A stretch of 64,000 nt of DNA, from NCBI GenBank assembly GCA_033964015.1, contig CM066912.1, positions 23,051,073 through 23,115,072 of the forward strand. The letters run 5' to 3'. Under the pieces are notes generated by a model that was given only the letters and a program-made list of their open reading frames with translations, searched no databases and was not told the DNA's origin. Positions within the stretch are counted from its first letter, which is position 1. Each line of letters starts with the position of its first letter. Positions 23,373 through 35,291 of the stretch are shown one piece after another. The translations under genes were made by a program, and so were the position numbers. Source of the stretch: Scolanthus callimorphus (lineage: Eukaryota; Cnidaria; Anthozoa; Actiniaria; Edwardsiidae).

Positions 23373-23577
23373 ATTGATAGGCTAAGTACAACTGGCTTTC
23401 AAATAACGGACGGAGCTAGCCAAGCAACCACGAAAGCCCGGAAAAAACTTTGGAGGAAGGTTTTTAGCAATTCGATTTTGACGAAAAAATGTCCTAGTAC
23501 TTCTTGAAGTAGTACGCATGAAGTATTGATGAAACCGTGTGCGGGATTTTTGATTTTCCGTTTTCCAAATTCAGACT

Positions 23578-25161
23578 TATGACTAAGGGACCGGTCATTA
23601 TTTATGTCGGAGAGGGGGGTGGAGGAGAAAATACCTGTGATCCAAAAAAATTCAAGAACCCCACCTGATAGCATTGATTGTTTTCGGGAGCCCCCCTCTG
23701 ATAGACTGAAACATTTCAGGACCCCCCTTCCCCTCCATCCATGTCAGTCAAAATGATTCAAACAGGTCCTGAAGGGGGTCCAAATCCCATTTCTCAGTGT
23801 AAAAGTTTCGCAAGATCCCAGTCCTGCTCAAGCACATTAAGGCCTGGGATTCTAAATGGGCTTGGGGCTGGTCCCCAAAAACGCAAAATTTGCCTTAAAT
23901 TGCTTTAATCTATTTAAGGCAGGCTAATTTTTGGTAGAGTGATAAAACTCGACGAACTAAACATTTTGGTGCTATTTTTTAGTACGGAATGACGTCACAA
24001 GGCATGTCACGTGACTAAACAGTAAATTGCTTTTCCGGTGATGCAGAAAACATCTAACTATACAATTTTGGTGAAAATGGATAGGCTTTAGCAATAGAAA
24101 TATCGTACTGTTTTGGCTGCTGGGCTATCATTTAGCGTTAACGAGATATAAGGGTCGGAAGCAGGTCACGTGACCTAATCAACATATCAGCTCCTTAAAG
24201 CACCTTAAAGAAGCAAACTTTTTCCACCAGCTAAGACACCACTATATAGAACCCAAAGAGCGAAATATTATTATGGGTCTCTTACAATGGGTCTCTCAGG
24301 AGTGGGTCTCTCAGGAGTGTTTAAGATTGAGTAGATGGCGAGCGCGTAGCGCGAGCCGAAATTTTGTTTAGACTTTTTGCTGATATAGATAAAATAATTG
24401 TTTCTCAAGACCCCCCTTAACTGCCATTTTCGCCTTTCAAGACCCCCCTTGTGTTCGCTTAAAAAATTTCAGGGCCCCCCATTTTCTCCTCCACCCCCCC
24501 CCCCCCCCCCCCCCCCCCGAGTTCTTGTTATCATTAGAAATATGTCAGTATTCAATCCTGAAATAGACGTTTTAAGCAACCATTTCCTTATAGATGTTCA
24601 ATGTGTAGATTATTATAGTGTGCATACAGATATTGTATAAATTTGATTGTATTAAATTAATAATTTGAATAAATTGACTGCAGTTTTCATTGCTAAACAA
24701 TCTCTTCTGGTAGGGGTCTGAAAAAGTCCTAACTGGAAGGCTATTTAGCTATTCTGTGAGTACTGTATCAGACCTTATTTTGGAGTCAGTACTTTGCAAT
24801 AAAATGGTCATTGCTAGTAGGTCCAAATCAGTACCACATCCAAGGATCTAAAACGGACCAAATAATAGGTTCCATTTTTGAGGCATCGAAACAGTACCAG
24901 TTTAAAGGTCTGATTTAGCACCACTTTTGGGTATCGTAATAGCACCAACCTGGATACTATTTTGGCTCTATGTGAATACTGAAACAGGCCTCTGTTGGAA
25001 CTAATTTGGCCTCCCGGAGAGGACTGAAACGGTTCTATAGAATGGTTCTGTTTTGGTACTATCTATAAGGGTCTAAAACAGACCCAAAAATGAGTTCCAT
25101 TTTTGAGGCAGCGAAACGGCCCCTTTTTTAGGTCTGAATCAGCTCTCTCAAAATTACAGTG
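23578..25161. other. spacer between duplication copies
   Basis: No gene seen. 23590-24515 has G/C-tract element ends (GTGGAGGAGAAAA at the left, TTTTCTCCTCCACCCC at the right). 24690-25150 is a degenerate repetitive tract in which CTGAAACAG, CAGTACCA and GGTTCCATTTTTGAGGCA motifs recur. Confidence 0.5.
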
Positions 25162-26022
25162 TAGACGGATGTAAAGAGACCGTTAGTTGTTCGCTACTCA
25201 TTACAAGGGCCGTCTATTTGATGGTCTGGTGGCCGAGCGTTCCGTCACCCTAGGTCCCTGGACCGAGTCCCTGAGTCGCTACTGAGCGATTAACACCGAG
25301 GATATAGCGACTGTCAGGGCCGAAATCTCTGGCGTGTGGGCGTAAGAACCGTACGGTCGCCATACGACGCTTCAGCTCCGTCTGGAAGTATGGCCCTCGT
25401 TTTTTGGCTACCCAAACAAAATTAAGCTTCGAACAACGATTTTACAGCTGAAGTGTGAATGATTTTAAGCGGTTTTAATTTCAGTCGTTTTTTCTTAATA
25501 CGGCTTTTTCTAGTTCTGTGGTCAGCTTTTGACGTTGCGCCCGAGTAATGTACCGTAACGTCCGCGTATGCGCACACAATATATTTTTCCTGCTTTTTTA
25601 TATGTTTTTTTTTTCCGCTTCCGGATCTACCTTGTCCTGTCTGTGGACCACTCCATATTTAGAGTGTAAATATGCGATAGATGTTACATATGTTTTCGTT
25701 TGTTATTCTTTGTTTATGTGACACGAATACAACAAGTCGGATGATCAATCGGATGATTTGGGATAGTTAATAAAAGGTTTTTTCACGCGTTTGTATAATA
25801 TTTTAGAAAATAACACCTATTTTATATTGTGAATGTGCGCATTCTGAATGGGTATTAAAAGGCGTGTTTATAAGAGACCTGAGAAACACGATTGTCACGC
25901 AACGCTGTCGCGCGTGTGGCGACATCCATCAATACCAATGGAAACTCACTACCTAGAATTTGTGACCCTGCAAAGTTTGAGGCAAACAGATTAAAAATTG
26001 GCAAAGACATATCATGCTTTGC

Positions 26023-26462
26023 CCACATGAGAAGCGGAAGCCGTGACGTCACGAAGCTTCCACCTATAATATTTGCAAAATCAGTTTCGCGTCACTGCCG
26101 CCATTTTCACTATTGTGCGATCTCTCACTTTACATTTTCGAATGGAAAAACAGAGTTGGCACTCGTCCATCAAACGTTCCGCGTTCAAGTCAGGCCTTAA
26201 GAGTTGTCGATGTAGCTTGCCCAAATGAGAAGCGGAAGCCGTGACGTCACGAAGCTTCCACCTATAATATTTGCAAAATCAGTTTCGCGTCACTGCCGCC
26301 ATTTTCACTATTGTGCGATCTCTCACTTTACATTTTCGAATGGAAAAACAGAGTTTGGCACTCGTCCATCAAACGTTCCGCGTTCAAGTCAGGCCTTAAG
26401 AGTTGTCGATGTAGCTTGCCCAAATGAGAAGCGGAAGCCGTGACGTCACGAAGCTTCCACCT
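26023..26462. promoter_or_regulatory. tandem CRE-bearing repeat upstream of gene B (three units)
   Basis: Three units about 198 bp apart, each with ATGAGAAGCGGAAGCC and GTGACGTCACGAAGCTTCC; TGACGTCA at 26044-26051, 26242-26249 and 26441-26448. The first two units are almost identical over their whole length, so the array expanded recently. Copy A has two shorter units. Confidence 0.55.
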
Positions 26463-26906
26463 AGACTTTTCTAAGTTTCGTTTGCATTTTATGGTGTCAA
26501 AAGCCTTGGCTTGTATTAGTTCAAAAAACTCATCACAAATAAAATCCTGCGGGAAATCACCCAGAGCTGTTCAATCGTTAACGTTTGATTGACGGAAGCC
26601 AAACCGCGAACAATATTGTTCCCTTTTGATGGAAAACAAATAGGTGATCCAATATACAAAATCTTAACCGCAAAACTACGTGAATATAACATAACAATAC
26701 GCAGCTCAAAGAGGCCGGAAAATCCTGTTCTCAAACAGGAAAAAATCATGTATTTTTAGTAACTTCTTAAGCCGTGGGCGTAGGGAAACGAGCATTTTCC
26801 GGGTGTACGATCTCCTTATTTATAAGTCCTACTGTTTGACATTTTGTCATTGCAACTCAAAGCCTCCAGAAGTCACGTACATACACAGATCAGGAAAACC
26901 AGCAAA

Positions 26907-29900
26907 ATGTCGAAATCCGATGCCTTCTTCAAATGGTTGGGTAAGTCGAGACACAGTTTCTTTCCCAGTTTCTTTTCCTTTTTACATTGTTTTTGTTCCT
27001 TTGTTCTACATTTTTAACCTTTGGCTAAAATTTAGAATAAATATTAACTAAGTGGTAATCAAGTAATGCCTAGACTTTTACGTATGATAACCGCTAGGTT
27101 TTCAGTCGAGTCAGACACTAGACAAACATAGCATAGCATAAGCTGGCACTCAACAGCAATCACTTTAGGACAAATGTAAATATATATATATTGGAAAAAT
27201 TAGGCCTCCAAAATGTGCACAGTAAAAATTCACATCAACAAATCCATCTAAATCAGAAAAGGTTGCACCTGACAACTGTCTGTTGTACCATGTTGTACGG
27301 CCGCCCACGGGGGTCATGAGAGAAATTGAAACGTGTTAACTACCAAATTCTCGTGTTTAAGGTAATTCCCCTGAAATAAAACTTGTCGTAGAATTTTTTT
27401 TCTTAATTTGTCTATTTACTATTTAGTATATAAGGAATGAAAATATGAAATAAAAAGAGGGGGTGCCCATGCTTGTTTAGAAACTGTGATAGCGCAAAAA
27501 TACCCCATTTTTAGTGCCTGAGGGCTATTTTGTGAAATACGCGAAACAAGAAAATTGTGATAAAACGCTCACTAATGAAGCAATCCAGATTGCTTGCAAG
27601 TTTGAACAGAATTGTTGGATGCTTCACTACCTAGGACGAACATTCGAATGTTTAATTTTCTATGTGTGTTGACGCTACTCTTGAAAATGTGCAAAATGTG
27701 CGCAGCGCTCGTGATAATTTGTGAGTCTTTGGTGTCTCATTTTGGGGCTTTTTATGACGATAGCTCAAAAACTTGTCGTGGAAATTTCTTTAAACTTTTT
27801 TTTATAACAGGGGAATGATAGTCTTATCAAAATGGTAAAATAAAAAATGGGGGTGCCCAATCTTGTTTTCGCGCAATATCCCAAAACGCGACTTTTTCTT
27901 GGTGTTTCTCGCTCAAATGGGGATATTTAGCTTGCGCGCGCGCGCTCGATTGCGTCATTTTCGAACGAATTGATCGCGCGTCCATGCGCAGAACAGCGTG
28001 CGCCGTGCAAAACAGGGGAATAACCTTAAGCGACGTATTGTATGTAGAAACATTTGGCATCAGCAGGGTCGGGTTTTTTGTTCTGAAACAGCAGGCATGC
28101 ATACAAAAAAGATAGTTCAATCTCGTTTTGAAAAACGTATCTGGCAAAATAACACCAACATTCGTTTGAGTCGTCTGTTCAAATTATTAATTTTAAAATG
28201 CAAAGGTCGTTTTATTCTGCGCATGCGTCGGGGGGCTCTGGGGACATCCATTTGAGGGCCTTCGCTGATTGGCTCGTTTTGAACGTTGGAGCATGCGCTG
28301 AAAGGTCTTTCTCTCGGCGGCTATGTACTAAATTTTGCGCATGCGTGACCAGTGGCTGTAACCAGAGCCTCCCCCGCGAGGGGACGAGCCGGGGAGCTCT
28401 GTAGGCACAGACAGATTCTGCTCAAAAATTCTTTAAAAGTTGCCGCAAAATACCCTCAAAAGTTGCTCAAAAGTTGCTCAAATTCGAAAAAGTTGCCACA
28501 GAATCAAAAAAGTTGCTCCCAAAAAAGAGCATTTCTTCACGCTTGTCGCCTGATTTATTTAAAAAATGATAAAGAATCACTCAACTCAACATCTCCATAA
28601 GATCAGGCAATTATATTCTAAACACCATATGACATAATTATACTAATCAATAAGGTTGTTTAAAAAGAGACTCACTTGCCGCCATTTTGTTGGCTTAGTA
28701 AAAAAAATGGGGAGTTTGTAGTATCAAACTCATTTGTTCAAAAGGAATTGCAATACTATCTAAAGATCCACCACACAAAGACAAGAGGAAATTAGAAAAA
28801 GCAACCCCACGAAAGTTTGATGACACACACCAAGAAGCCGCTTTTCCGACGAAAAGTTGCAAAATTTTGTTTTGATATTCTCGAGCGTTTTAATGCGATG
28901 GTTCGAGATGCTGAAGAATCTAATGAGTCTCATTAAGTCTTATGTAATTTTTTTTTCTTTTGTACCTATATATTTGTTAGTGTATCCTATATGCCGTGTA
29001 ATTGGTATTTTATGGAATAAAGAATTATTAAAAATTATTACAATAATAGCTGCTGCTACTATTTTTAAAAGAAACTATAAGGAAGCCCTTTTAGGTTATG
29101 TCACCTCAGCCCCATTTTTTCTAGCAATTTGAATAGGGTCTTCCGCCATTTTGCTTCTGCTCTATATTTGGAATGTGATACCCAACGAGACATCCATATC
29201 TTGAAGATACCTCTGAGCAGTGAGCACCCAAGGTGAAGAAAGTACTTTTTTAGTATCTTTTTAGCAAGATTTTTCATTCTGTGTTTGATTTGAAATGGCA
29301 AATGTATCACAAATTGCCATTTTGTTGTAAAAATTCAATAGGAAATAGCGGAAATGCGAAGAAGTTGCTCATAGTTGAAAAAAGTTGCTCAGAATTGAAA
29401 AAGTTGCTCAAAATTGAAAAAGTTGCTCAAAAGTTGTCGAGCAGAATCTGTCTGTGCCTAGAGCTCTGGGTACGAGAATTGAGCCTTCCTTGTGAGGTGA
29501 CGAGTTGGGGAGGTCTAGGTACGAAAATGCCGAGTCAATGTGAAATCGACTCTATCCGACATCAATATCATGTGCTTTCTTCCGATGATATTCTAGGTGC
29601 TACCAGTGGAAGCTTCTACAATACCCACCAATCTTGGCAGCAAGCTCCAAATTGGATGAAGCGCCAGTATGAGTACGACTGCGAAGGGCATTGTGGCGAT
29701 ATCGGTAATGTTTAGATTACTAATTTCTCGGCTTACAGCTATTACTATACATTGTACTCATTATCCCTACTCTACTCTTTACTTTTACGCGCGCGCAATG
29801 CATAACGGGCCTGGAGCACTTGAAACCTTTCCTGAAAAAAAAAATTGTAAAAAAAAGAAATTGTGCGATCCAGGAGACCATAGCGATCGAGAGAAAAATA

Positions 29901-31235
29901 AACTTTCTTCATGGCGAAAATATTTTCAATCAACGTATATAATAAAACAATTATTGAATTCGGTTTTTGTGATATCCGGAATAAACAATATCTCGGCCAA
30001 GTGGAATCAGGCCCAGTCGTATACAATAATTGCTTAAAGAATAAGTCATTGTTTCGGGCTTTGCATTTTCAAACGTCACTTTGGGTTTGGGATTTTGGGC
30101 TTTTCCGGCCGTTCCGCTAGACACAACAACATTTCATTTTCCATCCTTTAGTCTATATATTCAAGTACATGCAGTTTGCTAATGCAGTTTTCTAAAATCT
30201 ATGTATATTTGTTATTCATATTTACGGCGTCAAATCATGTAAGGGACGGGCCATTATAATGATGGGGGTGGTCAAAAAGCAATCTGACGATGTGTTGCCC
30301 TTAGTTGTTGAATGGCTTCCACTCCTGATTGGCTAGTGGTTTTGCATACTCAGGTATATTAAGGCATGGGTGTTTTTCAAAAAAATGCGAAAAATACTGG
30401 ACAAAATTCTCTAGGGTAGAAGAAATATCTTCTGTAGAATGTTTTTCGTTAAGGTTGGTACACCCGGTGAGACGTTTCATTTGATGTATTTGGTTACCAT
30501 GTCAACGGGTTGCGTGACTTGTAAGAGCGTGACAAAGGCACAATTTTCTTTCAGTCCTCTGCATTCGTTGGGGGTCATAAATGGTTTCCCAATGGGTCTT
30601 ATTATGACCAGTGTCGGGCGTATATTACCATTCCAACGAGGATGGGTGTCCAGGGAGGTATCTTATTACATCATCAAAAATAAGGCTATCCTAAAAAACA
30701 TTTCCAGCCATCCTCGTTGGATCAATAATCTACACTATATAACAGACACTATAATGCACTCTGGGGAACGATTTCGCTTTTCCCCATTAAATGCAGAGGC
30801 CATTTTCCTAGAAAATAAATTTAAGGTCAGAGGTCATGCATTTGTTGCCATAGAGACCAACGTTGGTGAAAATGATTGAGAATGATCAAAGGTATTCAAA
30901 TGTAGATTGTTTGGATCCCTCAGAGGCATTGGTTTTGAGATGGACCACCCCCTCAGTTTTACGTCCGCCATTTTGGATCGGGCTTCCGCCAGAGTATTTG
31001 CATCTTTTTTACTCAATTTCTCTACCTTCAGGAGTTAACCCCTTTTCTTGTTTCCTCAGATAGCGTATTTTCTAGCAGTGTAAAAGGAGTGATAAGCGGA
31101 GTTGGGGAATACGCCAAAACGTGTCCTCATGACGCCGCTAAGATGGGAACGGACCTCGTCAAGTCTTCAGGGATAACCGAGGAACAGGGAAAGTTAGTCG
31201 CAGAAGGCTTTTTATCGACTGCAAAGTTTTCATAA
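26907..31235 (+). CDS. small gene B, uncharacterised family (105 aa)
   Basis: Three exons: 26907-26940, 29597-29704 and 31060-31235 (stop TAA), same phases as gene A. The product differs from A at few positions: MSKSDAFFKWLG, APNWMKRQYEYDCEGHCGDI, SSSVKGVISGVGEYAKTC, DLVKSSGITEEQGKLVAEGF. All splice sites and the frame are intact although both introns were enlarged by transposons (665 bp and 1059 bp in intron 1, about 650 bp in intron 2). That the coding exons stayed open while the introns were invaded suggests the gene is still under selection or only recently duplicated. No known domain recognised. The TATA-like box TTATTTATAAG and downstream AATAAA (31614) match copy A. Confidence 0.75.
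27361..28025. mobile_element. TTAA-target element, GGTAATTCCCCTG ends (B-specific)
   Basis: 665 bp: TTAA (27357-27360) / GGTAATTCCCCTG ... CAGGGGAATAACC / TTAA (28026-28029). Copy A has the empty site GTGTTTAAGCGACG (near 20335). The interior holds two diverged half-repeats (AACTTGTCGT, GGGGGTGCCCA). No transposase. Confidence 0.9.
28402..29460. mobile_element. hAT-like element, TAGGCACAGACAG ends, copy 1 (B-specific)
   Basis: 1059 bp with terminal inverted repeats of 22 nt beginning TAGGCACAGACAGATTCTG, and 8-bp target duplications GAGCTCTG (28394-28401 and 29461-29468); A carries a single GAGCTCTG near 20702. Subterminal regions are arrays of AAAGTTGCTC. The interior has no complete transposase. 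A shorter copy in the opposite orientation is at 35292-36048. Confidence 0.9.
30342..30995. mobile_element. insertion in intron 2 of gene B
   Basis: About 650 bp absent from copy A. Ends TACTCAGG ... CCAGAGTA with TTTGCA on both sides. The interior contains an inverted ACGAGGATGG / CCATCCTCGT pair. The best open stretch (30439-30879) is not recognised. Confidence 0.6.
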
Positions 31236-31756
31236 GACGTTTTTTTTTAAGCCCTGGCTAAACTAGGACACATGTAGCGCGAACGTTGTAGCCGGACAGT
31301 GTTTTTCCTATTTAGGTTTCCCAAGAAATTAGCCGGCCACGCGAGAAACATTGTTGCGTAAGACAAATTTTGTAGCCGGGGCACAACAAAGTATTTCTTT
31401 GCCTGACAAGAGACATTTATCTGTTTCAGTCCGAGACACGCACATGCGAGGGGGAAGCATGCAGGACACAAATGTATCGCACGTTGCATATCCTAGTTTA
31501 GCCGTAGCTTTTATAATCTTTACAATTTACGAATGTAGTCAGTACAAAATTTGTAACGTCTTGAAGAACGTGTAACATTTCTCGAAAAAGTATAAGAAGA
31601 GTTAGAAAGAATGAATAAACTGTTTAAAAGAAGAATGCGATGTATGTATGTATAACATTGTTGGCTACTACTAGACAAAAGTGACATATTCCGAGCAAAT
31701 CGTTAATTTTTTCAAGATGGCGCAAAATTTCTCGCCTTCCCGACGTAACATGTACA

Positions 31757-33885
31757 ACAAGGCATCTGGCAGTGGCTGAAGGTCAACAGACCTGACACAA
31801 AGGCAGTCCTTAAAATGCAAACACATATGTCTTCTCTAGTTAAGCAATAAAAGCGGATTTTGTAAATTAGTAGTTTGTTTTTTATTTCTTATTTTTTAAT
31901 GATTGTAATTTTTAACGATTTTAATTTCCAATGTAAAGCGCATAGAACGTGGCTATATGCGCTATATAAATGTTGTATTATTATTATTATTATTTCCGTG
32001 GTTTATAATGTGATAAACGCATGAGGGATGCGATGCTGAAAAACACGGTTTGAAGCTCACGAGCTGTAGACGAGTGAGTTTCAAACTTTACAAGTGATTT
32101 TCCAGCCCAAGTGCGTTCACATTATAAATCACATAAATCCGCTTAGCTTTGCATCTGCCGTGCGTTTATAATGTGAGAATGCACAGCTCTCAACCAATCA
32201 GAGCGCGTGCAACATTTTTTAAATCATTCTTATAATACAGTCAAAGACGCTTCAAGGGTCCCCCTCTAGAGTGCAATAATGAGTTGATTCTTGGATCCAT
32301 TGAACTTCTGATCCATTACAGCCATTCTCAGTTACACGCGGTCGCCTGGAAAGAAGCTTGCAAGCGAAAACTCGTTTTTCTGTCTTGTCTGAGCGTGACA
32401 AGCCGGCGAAAGCACGTGCGTTGCCTTGGAAACTTTGACAAAAAACGAATTTTCGCTTGCAAGCTTTTTTTCCCGGCGACCGCGTGTAATTAAGAATGGC
32501 TGTAATGCATTCGGCTTGGGAAAACGTTCTCTAAATGAACGAGTTAGAGATTTACCAGGCTCGTAAAGGCGAGTGATATATGGAGAGTCACCCCTGTCCT
32601 CGCGATATTCAGATATAATCCTTTATTCTAATAACACATACAAAACCTAAGTATGCCCCGCCCTAGGCACCCAACCTCAACATTGACAAACCTAAGCTTA
32701 CCCATACTCAACACCCAACCTCAACACCCAATCTCAACAGCAACCTCAATACCCAATCAACACCCAAACTCACACCTAAACTATATCCTAATCTGATTTA
32801 CATTCAATTTGTCTTAGAAGGGTTGAGTATTAAGTCACTGAAGTCAATCACCTCATTTCTGTTGAATGTAATCCTCGTCGTGTGCCTCCGGCCGGTAATC
32901 TCAACACAAATGTCACAAACTGAATTGACGTCACCCAGTTCAGGAGCTCTTGACTCAGATTACTACGTACAGTTTTGTCGGTCTTATCCTTTATGACTCT
33001 TCATGTCAGCCATTTTCAGACTAGAAATTGCAAAAGTGATGGAGGTGGAGTAAATGGAAGAAGAAGAAAGAAAGAGCGCCACACGCTCTGAACCCATGCA
33101 GCGATGAATGCCCAAATGCCGGTCCTTAAAAATTCATGTATTTATGGACCGTTTATTTTTTATCAGGAAGAGGGGGCTGGTGGAAATGGGGGGGGGGGGG
33201 GGGGGGGGCACCCAAAAGAATACGGCTTCAAGGGGGGGGGGGGTCACCCAAAAAAATACGCCCCTAAAGGGGGGGTCACCCAAAAAAATACAAGCACATA
33301 ACAGGGAGGAAACGAAAAGTTTGTATTTTTTACAGCATGCAATATGTTTGTTACATGTTTCAACTCGCTTATATGTTTCTGATTTCACTCAATACTTAAT
33401 AAAAATCTCGGCGCGCTAAAACATCTAATATGCTCTTTTAGTTTTTTGACGCCCAAAAACAAGCCCTCTCAAATGCCCTGCACTGATGATAGGCCTGGCG
33501 GGCAGTCTCTACGCCGGGCAGTCTCTATGCCGGGCAGTCTCTATGTTCGAAAGAACACCCTTAGGTATACAGTATAAGCGTGAGTTCAGCGCTTACTTCA
33601 AGCATAGAAATTCGTCATTTGGGCCGCGCTTCACGCACATGAATGATAATAATTTCTTCATTTGCGGCGCGCAGGAAAAATATTACTTAAAGGCTCAGGG
33701 GCCCTTCTAGGAGGTTTCATCTAACCTATATAATTAGCGTATTTCCTGGGCTCCTGACAGGCTTTGTTTACTATACACAAAAAACCTTCCTACCCTTTTT
33801 CTGAGGCTTGATGAAATGGCGGTTATCAAAAGATGTGACCCCCTCTTTATGTAAAATGTCTTATACTATGGTCAAATAGGAGACC
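31757..33885. mobile_element. composite insertion downstream of gene B
   Basis: Absent from copy A, where ACATGTACAACCTGAGGTGGG is continuous. Contains a LINE-like tail ending GCGCTATATAAATGT plus (ATT)n at 31940-31995, a foldback element with TTACAGCCATTCT..GAATGGCTGTAA ends (32317-32503), a CAACACCCAACCT-rich tract (32665-32785) and a G-tract element (33148-33310). No gene seen. Confidence 0.5.
32317..32503. mobile_element. foldback element, TTACAGCCATTCT ends
   Basis: TTACAGCCATTCTCAGTTAC and ACACGCGGTCGCC at the left are answered by GGCGACCGCGTGT and GAATGGCTGTAA at the right; inner arms AAGCTTGCAAGCGAAAA / TTTTCGCTTGCAAGCTT. Non-coding. Confidence 0.65.
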
Positions 33886-34361
33886 TGAGGTGGGTGTCAC
33901 GAAAACTTTTAATAGTTCTGAGGCGGGATCGGTTCCTTTTGACAGAAGTAAAGAAAACGTTAAGAAGAATGAGACTGCATCACTTAGGCAAGAGTCTATC
34001 TTACAGGGTAAGCATTTGGGGGGCAACTTAAAAAAATAAGGACATGAAAGGGGGGGGGGGGGCACCCAAACAAATACAGCGTTCCCCCTTATTTCTACCA
34101 GCCCCCCGGCCTCCCCGATAAAAAATGAACGGTCCCTTAACTCCTTGACAAAGCTGAGATCCTAGACTGGGCAGTCGAAGTGAGCCAGGTTGGTAAGAAT
34201 ATCCCCAGGTCAGACTGATCGAATTAAAATGAATCCTTGCTTATAGGGATTCTTAGATAGTGACCCATAATCATTCATTCAAGTGTTATTACTAAAGATA
34301 TTATTGTAAAAGGTATAGATATAGGTTAATTTTGCTAAGTTTTGGCAAATTTACTTTTTAG

Positions 34362-35222
34362 CGGAGCTCCCGCGGTCGCCGAAGGCGCCCGCGTAGCGGA
34401 GCCCCATAGCTACATGCAGGAGAAAAAGGAACAAAACAAAAGTGTATATGCATCAAACGATTCTGTCATGGACTTCCGGTTTGTGCGTCCGTCCGTCCGT
34501 CCGTCCGTCCGTCTGTTCGTCCGGAATGACGTCATCAAAAGTAGAAAAGACAATATCTCAAGAAGGCAACATCGCTAGGTGACCAAACTTTGGTAAAGTT
34601 ATTTTGGAGGCAAGGGGGGTGCACTACCATGGTCACGTGACATGACGTCATCGATGACGTCATCAAAATTAGAAAATTCAATATCTCGAGAAGGCAACAT
34701 CGCTAGGTGACCAAACTTGGGTTAAGTTATTTTGGAGAACAGGGGAGTGCACTACCAAGGTCACGTGGCATGACGTCATCGATGACGTCATCAAAACTAG
34801 AAAAGTCATTATCTCAAGAAGGCAACATCGCCAGGTGACCAAACTTGGGTAAAGTTATTTTGGAGGCAAGGGGGGTGCAATACCAAGGTCACGTGACATG
34901 ACGTCATCGATGACGTCATCAAAACTAGAAAAGTCTATATCTCGAGAAGGCAACATCGGTACGCGAACAAACTTGGGTACAGTCGAGAAAAGCATCCGTG
35001 AGTCTGTGGGTATGGAGCTCTTTGAAATGCCAACAAAAAAATCTGAATTTGCAAGTATGCAATGGAGAACAAGAAGAATGTTTTCTGTAATAAGTGACGT
35101 CGCGATACGTCACATGATGAATTTTTTGCAGGACTTATAATTTTTTTTCCCTAGCAACGGCCCAACAATGCACCCTATAAAAATATTTAACCGGGAGCTC
35201 CGCTTTTAGCCAGTGGCTAAAT
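34362..35222. mobile_element. element with AGCGGAGCTCC ends and a CRE-rich tandem repeat
   Basis: Inserted relative to copy A after CAAATTTACTTTTT. Left end AGCGGAGCTCCCGCGG, right end GGGAGCTCCGCT followed by TTTAGCCAGTGGCTAAAT. Inside: a (CCGT)n microsatellite (about 34485-34512) and about four 132-bp units (34520-34980) with GGCAACATCGCTAGGTGACC and ATGACGTCATCGATGACGTC, i.e. paired TGACGTCA sites. A relative at 51776-52010 has the same ends but no array. Confidence 0.65.
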
Positions 35223-35291
35223 CTATATATTATTTCGATTTTTTGTGACGTAGCTATCTCTGCACGTGCATCGAATTGATTGGCTAAGTAC

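Larger units (their letters stand above)
17088..23577 (+). repeat. segmental duplication, copy A
   Basis: About 6.5 kb colinear with 25162-36229, starting at TAGACGGATGTAAAGAGACC and ending near TTTCCAAATTCAGACT. Identity by eye is very high outside insertions. A lacks the B insertions at 27361, 28402, about 30342, 31757, 34362 and 35292, and carries its own at 19541-19735 and 23164-23372. About 1.1 kb of A (roughly 17870-18965) has no B counterpart. Confidence 0.8.

Noticed and set aside
33104..33419. Glycine-rich or proline-rich protein frames
   Set aside because: Translations of G/C homopolymer tracts in mobile elements.
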